A stretch of DNA of 64,000 nt from positions 12,400,001 to 12,464,000 of the forward strand of contig OX387193.1 in NCBI GenBank assembly GCA_947561395.2, written 5' to 3'. A program made the position numbers and the translations under genes. This DNA is from Buxus sempervirens (Eukaryota; Streptophyta; Magnoliopsida; Buxales; Buxaceae). The stretch's first letter is position 1. Every line of letters starts with the position of its first letter. Shown one piece after another: positions 11,292-23,054 of the stretch. The notes beneath the pieces were generated by a model. It saw nothing but the letters and a program-made list of their open reading frames with translations. It searched no databases and was not told the origin of the DNA.

Positions 11292-12763
11292 TGTTCAACT
11301 TTAAACATCAGGAGCAACATACAAAATTAGCATATTAAACATGCTACTAGAAATTATTTTACCATGTTATAAGTAATAAAGGTGAAAAGTAATCAAGATA
11401 GCAAAAAAGAAGCTGGAGAAGCCATTTAGAAAGGATTAGATGCTAATAATTTTAATAAAGATACGACTTTCGAAGATCAAATGGAAGATGTTAGAGCATG
11501 TGATTGGGTATTGCACCTACCTAATCAACATTATTTTCAAATTTCCGAACATCAATGAGAGCATCTGGTGTCTATTACTGATTCTACCTCCATTAATACG
11601 AAATCAACACTCATTAATGCTACAAATGTGCTGGGCTGACTTCATGTCATTGATGGGTCGTTACCAAAAACAAAAAAACAAATGTCATTGATGGGTACAT
11701 GTAACACTAATCTTTGATTCCAACCAAAATATGTCAATGTAACATCTTCTTTGATATCTCTCTATATCTGGCTTTTCTTAAGTGGTGGCTGCCCCATTGA
11801 CTTTGTTTTTTGGTGAACACAGTGTGGCACACGTTGGCTCTTATTTCTTCTTCCATGAAAAGATTTCCACAAGAGAAATTTATCAAAGTCATCCTAGTAA
11901 AATCTTTTCTAGTTAGAATCAAATCACTCTTTCTTCTTCTACTGGTCTATCAGATGCAAATAGAGGATACTAATTAACCCCAGAAAATTTCTGGTCTGCA
12001 ACCATGAAATCTGTGGAGTTCACGCTTCACTGTTGCAGAAAAAGTGGTGCACAAGGAAATAATTGAGTATGTAGGACAAACTAAGGCCATTAATTCAAGA
12101 TCGTGGGCAGATTGTGACCACTTGTTTGTTTATGTCTCAGTTAGGTAACATCAAGTCAAGCATGAGAGAAACCTATCTATCCTGACTCTTGAAGTGTGCC
12201 ACTAAGGATTTGCACTACAACTAGCCCAGATCAATGGTTTGGATAAGTGTTATTTTTCTGTTTGGTTTGGTGGGGATCAAGTGCCTTGGGAGGACAAACA
12301 TTTGGATTTGAGTAATCAGGAGTTTGCTTTAATAAATATATGTTGGTTAGGGATTCTTAAACAACTTAAGCTTGAAAGACAATAATAAGAGATTTGGAAA
12401 CACAACAGCTTGGAGATTTGGTATCAAGCTGGAGCTACGAGCAGATATAAAAAGGATGAACTTTGCTGGTTTTCTTTTTGTTGTGTAGTTTTGCCCAGGT
12501 GGTCCAGATGAGATTTGGATTGATATGAAATAGTCATTTGACAAAATTATCATGATACAATATAGGCTTCTCTCTGATACATACATGTATAGTCATTTAT
12601 CAACCTATACAGCACAAAAAAACAAAAGTTTCACCAGGTCAAAGCAAAAACTGACAAGTGTATATCTTCATGTATCTATAAGCTATACATGACTATGTTC
12701 CTATTCCTTTTCTATTCACAAAAAAAGTAAAAAACAAAAGGTCAAAAGATATTGACTATCACT

Positions 12764-14152
12764 TCATCTCCCACGATTAGCATTATAGTCATTCCACATT
12801 ACTGAGGCAATTTCATGCCTTAAAGTTTCACCTACTCTACAATCATCAGCTAGAGACATAGGTGGTGGCTCCTCCACTGCTGGCTCTTGTTCCTCTAATT
12901 CTTTGTCGGCACGAGCAATTAGGCTAGGATCTGGATCAACGCCCATCAGATAATTATGGAGGATGCATGATACCAAAATAATATCCGTTTGTATATCAAT
13001 CGGATATTGAGGCTCTGTTCCACTAGCAATGATTGGAAACCTCTTTTTCAAAACTCCAAATGCCCTTTCAATGGCATTTCTCAATGATTAGTGATGGTGA
13101 TTAAAGATTTCTTGAGTGTTCTCAGGTTGTTGGACTGAATATTCTTTAAGATGATATCGAGTACTTCTAAATGGAACAAGAAAACCCTTTTTTAGCATAA
13201 ATCCGGCATCGGCAAGATAATATTTACCTATAAATGAAATATTGAGAAAGATATTAATCAAAACTATCTATTTTAAGAAATTGAATCACATATCCAAATA
13301 ATTTACAACATGCTATCACCTTCGGGTACACTAAGGTTGTCATTTTCCCTTCTCAAAGCATTATTCAATATCCTCGAGTCAGAAGCAGATCCCTCCCATC
13401 CAGCCAATATATATGTAAACTTTAAATCAAAGGTGCAAGCTGCCAAAACATTTTGGGTTGGATATTCTTTTCGCCCTCTATACCTAGGAACATCTTCTTT
13501 TGCCACTTTGACACGAAAATGTGAACCATCAATAGCTCCTATGCAATCCTGTAGTAAATTATACTGGTTAATTATGTAACTTCCATACAAATAACTTATA
13601 CATAATTAATCTTATGGAATGTCTATAAAAATATTTTGATACCTTGAAATAAGGCCAAAATTTGGCATTGCTTGTGATTTCAAGGGGGGTCTCAGATCCA
13701 TCTGCTTGCTTTATAAAGTGCCCTTCTAATGATATGATTTCATTTAACACCCGATGAAATTGTCAAGTAATTGTCTCACCAGAACGTTGAAAGTAGAAGC
13801 CAATAACTCTATTCTTCACATTATGAGCCAAAATATGAAGAAACTTTGCAAGTTGCTCCTCTACAGTGCAATTCCATGTATCGCTAAGTCGGTTTGTTAC
13901 TCTAAGAATCTGAACTAACTTAGCAAAGGTTGCTACCCCCATACGTAATGAGTGACGACAACGCTTGTCACTTTTATTAGTGAGTCTTTCCATTAAGTCT
14001 TCCCTAACTTCAGATTTGTAATCCGAAATATCTCTATCTACATAATTTGTGTAGTACAATACCGAGGCAATACTAGCTACGTGCACTACATTTGCTACAA
14101 CACTACCAGCAGCCCACTTTCGTTTTCTTTCCCACTCTTCAATACTATCCAT
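12764..14152 (-). pseudogene. PIF/Harbinger transposase (DDE), three exons, two stop codons
   Basis: Three exons, 14152-13643, 13548-13320 and 13227-12764, sum to exactly 401 codons, normal for HARBI1-like transposases. Introns of 94 and 92 bp have GT...AG ends. The N-terminal part is the helix-turn-helix region; exon 2 holds IGAIDGSH (Asp about 177) and GSASDSRIL (Asp about 227); exon 3 holds NAIERAFGVLKKRFP (Glu about 300), so the DDE triad is present. Two in-frame stops break it: TGA at 13765-13763 (codon 130), probably from CGA, and TAA at 13090-13088 (codon 293), seven codons before the catalytic Glu. Either would abolish activity. Confidence 0.88.
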
Positions 14153-17097
14153 CTACATATAATAAATCGGAAATAACTTCATCAGAGTTAAACGTTCTTA
14201 GACAAATTTGAATCCAATGGAATAGTAATTTGGCAAAGAAATCTTAAAAGAGAGAACTTCATTCATCTAAAATATATTGTTTTCAAGTAAAAATATGAGA
14301 AATCTTAAGCAACAACAATAGAACCAGGTTTAATCAATTAAAATGTAAGATGATGTTTGTTTAACACTAATGAATTAGGATGGACAAGACTGATCTCGTT
14401 CCATCCCTTCTATCTATCTATCACAATCAAATACCGTTTCTTCACTCAGGTTCTCTTAACTAATGAATTAAGGTGGCATGCATACAAACACACACAACAA
14501 ATATGAACCTTTGTATAGAAGTAACGCCATGATCATTTCTTATTATGGACAAAATAATTACAGCCCACCAAAGAAATCACAATGAAAATTCCAAAGGAAG
14601 ATGTATATAGCATACCCCTATAAATACCATCATACTAAAACGAAATTACAGATATAATGGGTCGATACAAGCATTTCATTTGACCCAATTCTTGGTGGAT
14701 AATAAGTGACATATCAGAAAGACTCCAGCAAACGGAATCATGAATAAAATCAAAAGAATTATCAACAATTCCAAAGATTCAAAGTGAAACATCCTCTACA
14801 TGGATCACCAATCTGAAAGGTCAGAACCAAAATTGTTAATTAGCAGTCCTACAGTATAGATTTCAAACCATTAGATGAGTTTAAACCAAAAGGAATGAGA
14901 TGGTTCAACATATTTGTAACAGCTGCAACTAACCTTAGGATGAGTCTTGGCAGCCCTTGGGCATTCCATGTAGCTAACCCAACCATCTTATTTACAATCC
15001 ATAGCCACTTCTTAAGGTTGAATATGAGATAGTTTAATGAGCACAGAAAGATGTATATAGCATAACCCTATAAATACCGAAGGTAACTGCCTTTTTATGA
15101 TGTCCCTAACCTTTGTCTTCTCCCCCAACCCAGAACCACATATGATCAGTCTACCATCCTAATTCACATGATCAAATACATCATCAAAGATAGATATAGC
15201 TAGTACTCTTTCTCTTCTCAAACAACAATACTTTGCAATATTTTTTTATTTCAGTAGGTTTGATTCTTCCTACTTTATGTCCAGTTTAGTTCTCATGTTT
15301 TCTATTCAAATTGCATATACCTTTTTTTTTTCGGTAGAAACAAATTGCATATACTTGAAACTGTAAAATTCTAACATTTGTTTTAGAAATACTTCCAAAG
15401 TAAATAACATTCTTTTGGATCATCTATAGGAGTATGATTAAACCTAGAATCTGTGGCTCAATTTACAAATTTTATTTTGCCTTTATCATGAATTCCATCT
15501 TGCTCATCGAAACAACAATACAAAGGACCATTTAACATCTATTGGTCAACATGTTCGTACCAATGATATTGATTTTGGGGACTAATTCATAATCCCTTCC
15601 AAGAGGTTTTGCAAACTAAGCCGAAACTGTACAAAATTTTGGCAGGAAGGGAGAAACAAGAGTAATACCACAATCCTTTAAAAAGAATAAGATAATGAAA
15701 GAACAATCAGATTCCAAGATCAATAGGTGATCCTTGCATTCATTTTTCAGTTTTCTATGGTTATAAATTTTGCAGCCTTGTGCTGGCTGTTCAAGAACAT
15801 CTTCAAACATAACCAGAACTATTTACTGAAAGTTCAATTGTGATAAAGAAATGTGCATTACTTGCTCGATGGGATCAGACTATTATATAATAACAGCAAC
15901 AAAACAAAATTGTTCAAACAAAAGGGGTTTCTTATCAATGATGGTTGGTGCTCTGTTAGTGCAAAAGTCTTCTTCTACAGCTGTGCAAAGATGTACTTTC
16001 AGTTTTATTTTGATGAGGCGTGCAAGAAAGCTGTGTTGACCTCCATTGGTTGAGAGTATCTTTGATTGGAGCAAATTCTGACTCTAGTGTCTTGATAGGT
16101 GTAATGGTCCTTGGTTCTCGGATTTACCCACCAATAAAGCTAGTTTTGAGGAATAGAGAAAAAAGCCTAAATGATCATTATCTAACCTGTTAAAGGATCA
16201 AAGTCCAAATGGTTCGATCTAAACTGTTGCAGCTGTTCTGTAATTTTTTTTCTTCTTCTTGAGGTGTATCAAGAGAGAGGAAGGGAGAAAACGTAGCAAA
16301 ATAAAAGACAAGAACAAATAAAAAAATGACTAGATTTAGCTACAGGAAACCTAAATCCAGGGACCTGCTAAGTTGTTCAATGTAGGCAAGAAAAAAAGAT
16401 GAGTAACAAATCAGAGTCCATGATCGAAGATAGCAAGAAAGAAAAGGAAACAAATAAATAACAGAACACAACACAACAATATCCATCCACACGCTCAAAA
16501 GCTTAAAGCAACATTCATAAACTTCTCTGCAAGCAACGAACAGAAGCAATGAACAATAGCTTGGGATTTTTTATAAAAACAAAACCACATAATATGGGGG
16601 AGATGCTGCGATTAAGAAGTGCTTACATTTCAACGGTTGGAGGAGAAAACAATGTGCCGTAGGTTTCAGGAGATTTGGGGGAGATGTTGCGATTGCTTAC
16701 TGTTGGAAGCGTCTCTCCTCTTGCCTGAACAATGGCAGCCACTCTCAACCATCAATCGAAAGAGAAGCATTCAAAGGACAGATTCATCTCTTTCTCTCTA
16801 TCTCGTCTAAACAATGGCCGCCTCTTCCAACAATCGACTGGAAGAAAAGAAGCCTTCAAGGAAGAAGAGAAGCCTTCCGAGGTTGGGGTCGAGGTGAAAG
16901 TCGGGGTCTTTGCGCGTTTGATCGAGAGACGTTTCTCCCCAAATCCCGCGTGCTTTCGTTTCCTCCGGAATGACTAGGCTTTTGGGGGAAAAAAATTTAG
17001 ACGAGGGAAAGAAAAATTTTGGCTAAAAATTCTTTCCTTTTCCGTCCAAACTTACTTTCTTATATAACACCAAATAGGGGAAAAGAAGTTCTTACAA
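14153..17097. other. Upstream region of the PIF/Harbinger genes
   Basis: About 2.9 kb between the transposase start and the right TIR without a supported gene. Next to the TIR, on the minus strand, a TATA-like box near 17061-17068 is followed by a C/T-rich, GC-richer stretch (about 16600-16980) that looks like an untranslated leader. Short open frames there on the plus strand have no family features. Confidence 0.5.
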
Positions 17098-17141
17098 ATT
17101 TCTTTTCTTTTCCTTCAAAATCCGAACTTCCAAACACAGCC
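17098..17141. repeat. Right terminal inverted repeat, PIF/Harbinger
   Basis: Exact reverse complement of 9595-9638 and followed by the second TTA target copy. A TATA-like TATATAA lies about 40 bp inside it on the minus strand and could drive the element's genes. Confidence 0.95.
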
Positions 17142-17262
17142 TTAGGGATTGGCTAATTTGATTGATTTTATTTTGAGTTGGGCCAAGAATTAGCTTAAGA
17201 CTTTATTTGGTAGGCCTGGATGGTTTGCGGGCCCATTGGATAAGCTTCCATTAACTAATTTT
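17142..17262 (-). mobile_element. LTR relic related to G, right part
   Basis: It resumes the sequence interrupted by the PIF/Harbinger element and remains similar to the reverse complement of LTR G (about 28740-28880), including the GGGCCCA-rich stretch. The far end is not defined. Confidence 0.6.
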
Positions 17263-17783
17263 AGGGATGGCAACCAAAACCCTAAATCGCTACTATCAAG
17301 TTGATAGTGTGGGCATGTTGGGTTGACTCGATTGTATAAAAAAAATGAAATAAGTATTTTCTTTAGAATATATCTATAATAATGTGTTTACATAATCAGA
17401 ATTGGAGTACATTAATTGGGCTAAACCCGAACCCATTCCTAACCCGGTTTTGGTAATAATGTTAAAAGCAGTATTTTTGAAGTGAACTTGATTGTTGTTT
17501 TACGAACTTCCACGCATATAATAGTTATTGTTTCTGTTCATGATGGGACTCATTGAGAAATCATATATTGGAAATTTGTTGGCATGGGCATACGGATATA
17601 TCATAAACAATGAATTTCATTATAAATTTCATATATGTTTTTAGGATGCTACACAACCAATGGATGGAGATGGATGAGGAGCTTGGGTGATTGGTCCTCT
17701 TGGGTAATATTAAAACGATGCAATGTGAAGGAAAAAGAGTGGCATTAATAATATTTAATCAACTATTTTATATATTACATAAT
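17263..17783. other. Unassigned sequence, possible MITE remnant
   Basis: It begins AGGGATGGCAACC and has AACCCG-type clusters, which recall the MITE-like insert at 4849-5526, but no matching right end is found. The rest is A/T-rich without genes. The last five bases, ATAAT (17779-17783), are the left TSD of F. Confidence 0.35.
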
Positions 17784-17973
17784 TGTAGACACCCCAAATT
17801 GCACTGTATAAAACAACAAGTGAACATATGAAGAAAAATTTCATTGGTGTTTGATCGAAATTCAATTTCAGATATGAAGATTTGTTGCGTATCCACATAA
17901 AAACATCGGTCATAAAGGTTTGATGTGTAACTAAAATTATATTTCTTATATTAAATAAATGTATATCCAATAT
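17784..17973 (+). mobile_element. Solo LTR F, left part
   Basis: It starts TGTAGACACCCC like the E0 LTR. F continues at 35305 after solo LTR D. The outer target duplication ATAAT is present at 17779-17783 and 37681-37685. Removing D and one AATAT copy leaves an LTR of about 2566 bp with no internal element sequence, so F is a solo LTR left by recombination. Confidence 0.85.
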
Positions 17974-18896
17974 TGTAAAATCCCTAAATTTTTTCTGAAA
18001 ATAAAATTTTTTAGCTTAGTGATTAAATTAAAGATAATTGGTGATTTTGCAAACAAGGAGATTATGGAGTAATTCGGAAATTTTGGTTAAGCCGGATGGA
18101 ATATTTAAAATTAAAAAGGTATGAGAAATTTCTGGAATTTTATTTAGTCGATTTATATGCTCGGATGATGTGGCAAAATAAGTGATGCTAAGTTAAATTG
18201 AGCTACTGGTATAGGGAGCTTTGTAGTGTGGCACTTTAGGGAATCGTGATTTAAGTTTGCTGTTGAGCGGCAACTATAAATACCAAGTAAAAATGAGCTC
18301 GCTGGTTTCGTTTGGTATTTGAGCAATTGGAGAAGAGATCTCAGAGAAAAGAGAAGTTCAGAGCTAGGGTTTCTGGAGTTAGAGTGGAGATATTCCAGTG
18401 TTTGAAGAACTATTGTGCTGGCCGGTTGTGTTTCTGTTTATGAGAATTGGAGTATTCCTGGCGGCAACACTACAAGTTAATTAGAGCCACATGATCAATC
18501 AAATTGAGCTTGAATTCAGGTAAGTCTAGCTGATTAGAGTCATTTTAGTAGAATTTGATCAAGAGTAATTAAGAGATAAAGAGATCTGATCTAAAGTTGA
18601 AATTCAATAGAGATCTGCTTAGTCGACCATTGCTGGAATCAGTAGATCGGTCTTTGTTCGAATAATTGAGGAGTTTCCAGCGAGGAATTGCTTTTATCAA
18701 GTAAGTAGCATAACCTGATTTCTTCTTGGACGATTTAAACAGATATGTGGTAGTGTTTGAGTAGATATCTGCCGAATCCCCTGTTTCTGATGGTAATGTC
18801 GCTTAGAATTTTGTAGGATGTTTTTGTGCCTTAATTACATCTGGATGCATGTTATTTGAATAATTGTAGGATTAGAATTATGCTGGAATTAGTTTG
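17974..18896 (+). mobile_element. Solo LTR D, left part
   Basis: It starts TGTAAAATCCC and continues at 33029 after element A. The target duplication AATAT is at 17969-17973 and 35300-35304. The net LTR is about 3194 bp, with a TATA box (TATAAATA at 18275). Terminal sequences resemble those of Del/Tekay-type Ty3/gypsy LTRs, which is my inference. The last five bases (GTTTG) are the left TSD of A. Confidence 0.8.
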
Positions 18897-19764
18897 TGTG
18901 AGACATGGGAAAAAATCAAAAATCCTTTTGACTTCCTCTCTCATCACACGGGATTAAATAAAACAAAGAGTCGCCACCATTCAATTTAGGTGTGAATGGA
19001 CACCAAAATATTAAATAAGCACAAAAGGCAATTTTAGGGTAAAAATAACCCTCCTAAAAAGACAACCAGAGATGGGTAAGGGGATTAAGTTATGAACAGG
19101 GGAAGGTGTTAGGCACCCCTATTCATTCACACAAGGTGGTTGCCAGGTATTGTTCATGTTTTTCAAAGAAAAAAGGCTTGCTATAAAAATCAGGAAAAAT
19201 AAAAAAAAGACAAAATATATGGTTTTTTCATATGAATAGTCTGATTGATCCAGAACTTTCAAATATAATCATACCATTCCTAGGGTTTCATGATCAAAAC
19301 AAAATTGAGATAAAATCAAATAAAATCAATTTAAAGTGAAGAATCCAAAAATCTGGCTTCAAGTTAAATTCTAGAAATCTAGAAAAATATGCTTTTTATA
19401 AAATATTTCAAAATTGAACTTGAACAGTCCAGGACATAGGTAGAGCCCAAATTTCACATTAAATCAAAAAATAAAAACCAAAAAATACCCATGTTGATGG
19501 AAGACATCAAAAGGGGAGAACTTAGACCGTAGGGTCTTCTCTCAATAATGAAAAACAATTTAAAAACCACATCATGAAACCCTGTGACCGTATTATTAAT
19601 ACGGGCACACTGTGACCGTATATCAACTGCAGGTATGACCAGTCCGTAAACAAAATACGGTCATGATCAGTTTGGCCAGATTTTACACTTTTTTGACCTG
19701 TTTCAAATCCCAATTAATATTTTCAATTATTTTCTCATTTTTAGTGCAATTTGGGGTGTCTACA
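18897..19764 (-). mobile_element. 3' LTR of A, internally deleted (868 bp)
   Basis: It matches the ends of the 1807-bp LTR at 31217-33023 but lacks about 939 bp in the middle. The break lies just after CATCATGAAACC, where CCCTG is shared by both sides and may have served as microhomology. The lost part includes the TATA box and one palindrome; three palindromes remain at 19586, 19614 and 19642. Confidence 0.88.
19586..19662. repeat. Palindrome array, 28-bp period (A 3' LTR)
   Basis: Three 21-bp units start at 19586, 19614 and 19642, all CCG-based; the outer two keep CCG-N11-CGG. The fourth unit seen in other A/B LTRs is lost to the deletion. Confidence 0.88.
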
Positions 19765-19780
19765 GCTGCCCCCTCTTTGC
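19765..19780 (-). other. Polypurine tract of A
   Basis: On the minus strand GCAAAGAGGGGGCAGC directly precedes the LTR start TGTAGACACC. Confidence 0.8.
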
Positions 19781-22700
19781 TGGTAATTGGAACCAATTAC
19801 AAGTAGAGAGCAAAAAGACCCACCAATTGCACTTTTTGAGATCTTTGTCTAACTAATTGCATTTTGCAAGGATTAAATGGATGAAAAAGGATTTATTCTG
19901 GAAGATTTGCTAAAAGTCCCTCAGCTTAAGGGCCAAATCCTCCTCTCTCCTCTCACTGAGCACTCGTGGCTATGAAGTGAGATTTGAGACAATTTTAAAC
20001 AAAAGTGGGTAAGGCGGCAATCCTTGCAACTTACAATTAATATAGACATTGATCTCCTAAAAAGTGTGGAGAAAATAATAAAAAAGACAATTTTTCTGGG
20101 TGGCCTGCAGTTGTAGCATAATGAACAGCAAAGAACAGACACAACTCAAAATTGCACATTTGAAAAACATCTCATTAATTGAAATTGCTTTGGTCAAACA
20201 AAGAAATGATAAAAACATGGATTCGAAGATAGCCAATGAAACCCCTGCTTGAAGCCTGATGGGGTGGCGTCTCTTCCTTATCTCAGATTTCTTGGAGCTG
20301 TCGTGGCTATGAAAAGAAATCTGAGACAAGCAAATTTTGAAAAGGATGTGGATTGACCACTGCAAACTCAATTGATTTTGATGTTTTTCACTTTTTGAAT
20401 TTTCCTGATTGATTTTCTTATTTGATATACCTGGGTGCCATTTGATGCCCGAACCTGTGCTTGAATATTCTGCAACTTGCTTTTGCTTCTTTATCTTCTC
20501 GCTCTCTCAATAACGATGTATGTGCCCTTACTGCCCATAACCTGTCTTCATGCTTTTTAATTGCCCAAGTAAATGCCCTCATCTTGATTGATGGATCATG
20601 ATCTGTTGATCTAACCTCATGCCTTTACAACCCATGATCTGTCTTTCATGCCTTCTTGCTGCCCCAGTAAAATCCTTCTTCATGATTAAAGAATTTGGAA
20701 CCCTTGTTTAACGAAGAAAACATGCCATTGCTTCGAAGACTTTTTTTTTCTTTCAAATTCGAAGACTAAAGCTTGATTGCTTCTTCCAGATGTTGGAATT
20801 CATTCCAATGAAAACCCAGAAGGAAAGACATTGAGCATGCCCCAGTTTTGATTGTTTGAAGAGGTATTTGCCCCTCAGTAGAGATGATCCTCTTTTTTCC
20901 TTTTTCTCTTTTTTTTCCTTTTTTTCTTTTTTTTTCTTATTTTCTTTTTCTCTTTTTTTTTTAACCTTTGCCAAAAAGAAACCCTAATAGAAGAATGCAA
21001 ATGCAAAATTAAAAAAATATGTTTTATACTAGTGGCCTCAGAATTCTCTAATGCTTGAAAAACCAATGTTTTATGAAAAGATATAGATTTTCATCATAGG
21101 CCAAAAATATATTTTTTTGCTTTTTTTTGTGTTTTTATATATATATATATATATATATTTTGAAAAAATGATCCAATCGCTTATTAGCATATATTCCAAA
21201 AGAATTAAAATCAAGTTGAATAATGAGAAGATTATTTCAAAAAATGAAGAAAGACCAAAATAAGCCTTTGGAACCTTTAGAATCATTCCCATGACCATCG
21301 GCTTGTTAATTGATGCTCCAGATATGACGACTCTTTCAATCTGACTATTTTGTCCCAGTCTAGAAAGACATTTTCCTTTATCCAATTGAAGAGCAATTGT
21401 TTCTCCATTGTATCCATGATATGAGAATTTATAACTTCAAATTCAGCAATAATTTCCTAATGGCAATTTTGATGGCCATCAACTTGTTCACAGATGATTC
21501 ATATCATAGTTCTGATTATGTTGCTTCAGTCTTGAAAAGAGAATTTTCCTCAATCACTTGATGAGTGACTGTATCTCAAAATAACCTCCAATATGAGGAC
21601 TTCATATGGATCTATGCCAATTTTGGACTTTCCTCTCTGACGATTTCCTTCTTGTAGATAGCTGATTATTTGCCATGTAGCGCCCTTTCGGGTTTTCACT
21701 ACATTTTCTCCATTTTTTCCTTTTTTTTTTCTTTTTTTTTTTTATCCTTCATCACCAGCAACTATGTAGTCAAAACTGCCTTAATTCAAAATTTCTTAAT
21801 CAAAGAGGACTTATGAATGGGACGAAACGAAGGCTTGGTGTTAGTTTAGAAAGAAAAGGAATAAAAGGCTCAAATACCCTATGATCAAATGGGTTAACTG
21901 AAATTTTAATTTTTAAGGCATTTCTTCCCTTGGAATGAATACAAAATTGCCCCCAGTAATGAAGTTCTTCCCTCAATTTGATTTCTTCATTTGAAACTTA
22001 TTCTCCAATATTGAACTTCTTTTTTCTATTCTTTTCTTCACAATTTTGAAGACATTCTCCAAATAGCATTTGATTATCTTTTTTTTTTTCTTCCTTTTTT
22101 TTTCTTTCTTTTTCTTCTTCTTTTTTTCATTTCTTTGCCCCATTTTCTGAAAACATATTCAAAATCCCTTTTGAACTTCAATAATTGTCCCTTCATTCCT
22201 TTTTTTTTTATGCCTTAATAAATTTGCCCCAGTGTGGGGTTACAATTCTCAGTTTAGGTTACTTGGAAAAATGTATCAAGCTCAAAGGGTCTAACTAGGG
22301 ATTTCAAAATTTTTGGGGATATAAGAAAGAAAGGCCTCTTATCATTTTAAGAAAAGTTTGAATTTTAGACTTGGAAGAGTTGCACTACATGACTGGCTCA
22401 GGACTTTTTCTTCTCTTTTTTTTTTCTTCTTAATCACCTTTCGTCAACATGAAAGCCTCTTTAAATAGAACTTCTGTTATGAACAAGTTTTTCATCTTTT
22501 GATCAATCTTATGAATTTGGATTCTTTCCATCAAATGATGCCCAATTTTATTTCCAACGAAAAGGTCAGATTCTCCCATATTTTCAAGTGCAAAGCCCCA
22601 AAATTTCTTCAAACAATATTATTAACTTCCCTTTGAACGAATCAGCAAGTGGTGCGATCCTTTCTGTATTCTAATGAAGAAACTTCAAATCTTCTTCTAT

Positions 22701-23054
22701 CTTTTCTGTTAAAACTGTGGGTCATCTTTGGTTCCAAAGGCCATAAAATTGGTCACTTCATAATTTTGCAGAATATTCTTCTCATGACACTTAAAAAGAT
22801 TTGAATTTTCACATAAAATGTCTTTTTCTTCGATTTTGGTCTCAAAATTGAGCCCAATGTCAAAGTTATATTCAACTCAATGAAATTCAATAAGAAATAT
22901 GATTCATAAGTAAAAGGAGCTTGCTGAAACTTTTTTTTTTTCTAGAAAAATGTTAAAGGGAAAAATCTTTTTTTATTTTTTTTTGAAGAGCCTTCATTGA
23001 AATCACTTCCTGAGAACAAGGCTCCTTAGGATCCTCAGGAAATGTGCATTCTTC
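19781..23054 (-). other. 3' non-coding region of A, between gag and polypurine tract
   Basis: About 3.3 kb with no recognisable pol domain. It has many T-rich tracts (plus strand), a TA run at about 21138-21158, and segments alignable with B (39977-43451) and C (48738-52061). An open frame at 21385-21071 with a segment QNSQIERVVISGASINKP recurs in B (41574-41275) and C (50005-49733); it might be a small gene or a decayed one, and I do not recognise it. Confidence 0.6.

Larger units (their letters stand above)
9595..17141 (-). mobile_element. PIF/Harbinger DNA transposon, 7547 bp
   Basis: Terminal inverted repeats of 44 bp are perfect (9595-9638 and 17098-17141) and begin GGCTGTGTTTGGAAG. The target duplication is TTA on both sides (9592-9594, 17142-17144), as is usual for this superfamily. 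It carries both standard genes on the minus strand: a transposase (14152-12764) and a Myb/SANT-like protein (11291-10319). About 2.9 kb lies upstream of the transposase. Perfect TIRs suggest a recent insertion, but the transposase has two stop codons, so the copy looks non-autonomous and at most movable in trans. Confidence 0.93.

Noticed and set aside
16619..16977. Open frames near the right end of the PIF/Harbinger element
   Set aside because: Opposite strand to both element genes, short, and in what looks like an untranslated leader.
20753..21066. Lys-rich open frames on the minus strand in A, with copies in B and C
   Set aside because: Produced by A/G-rich tracts of variable length; the frame shifts between copies.
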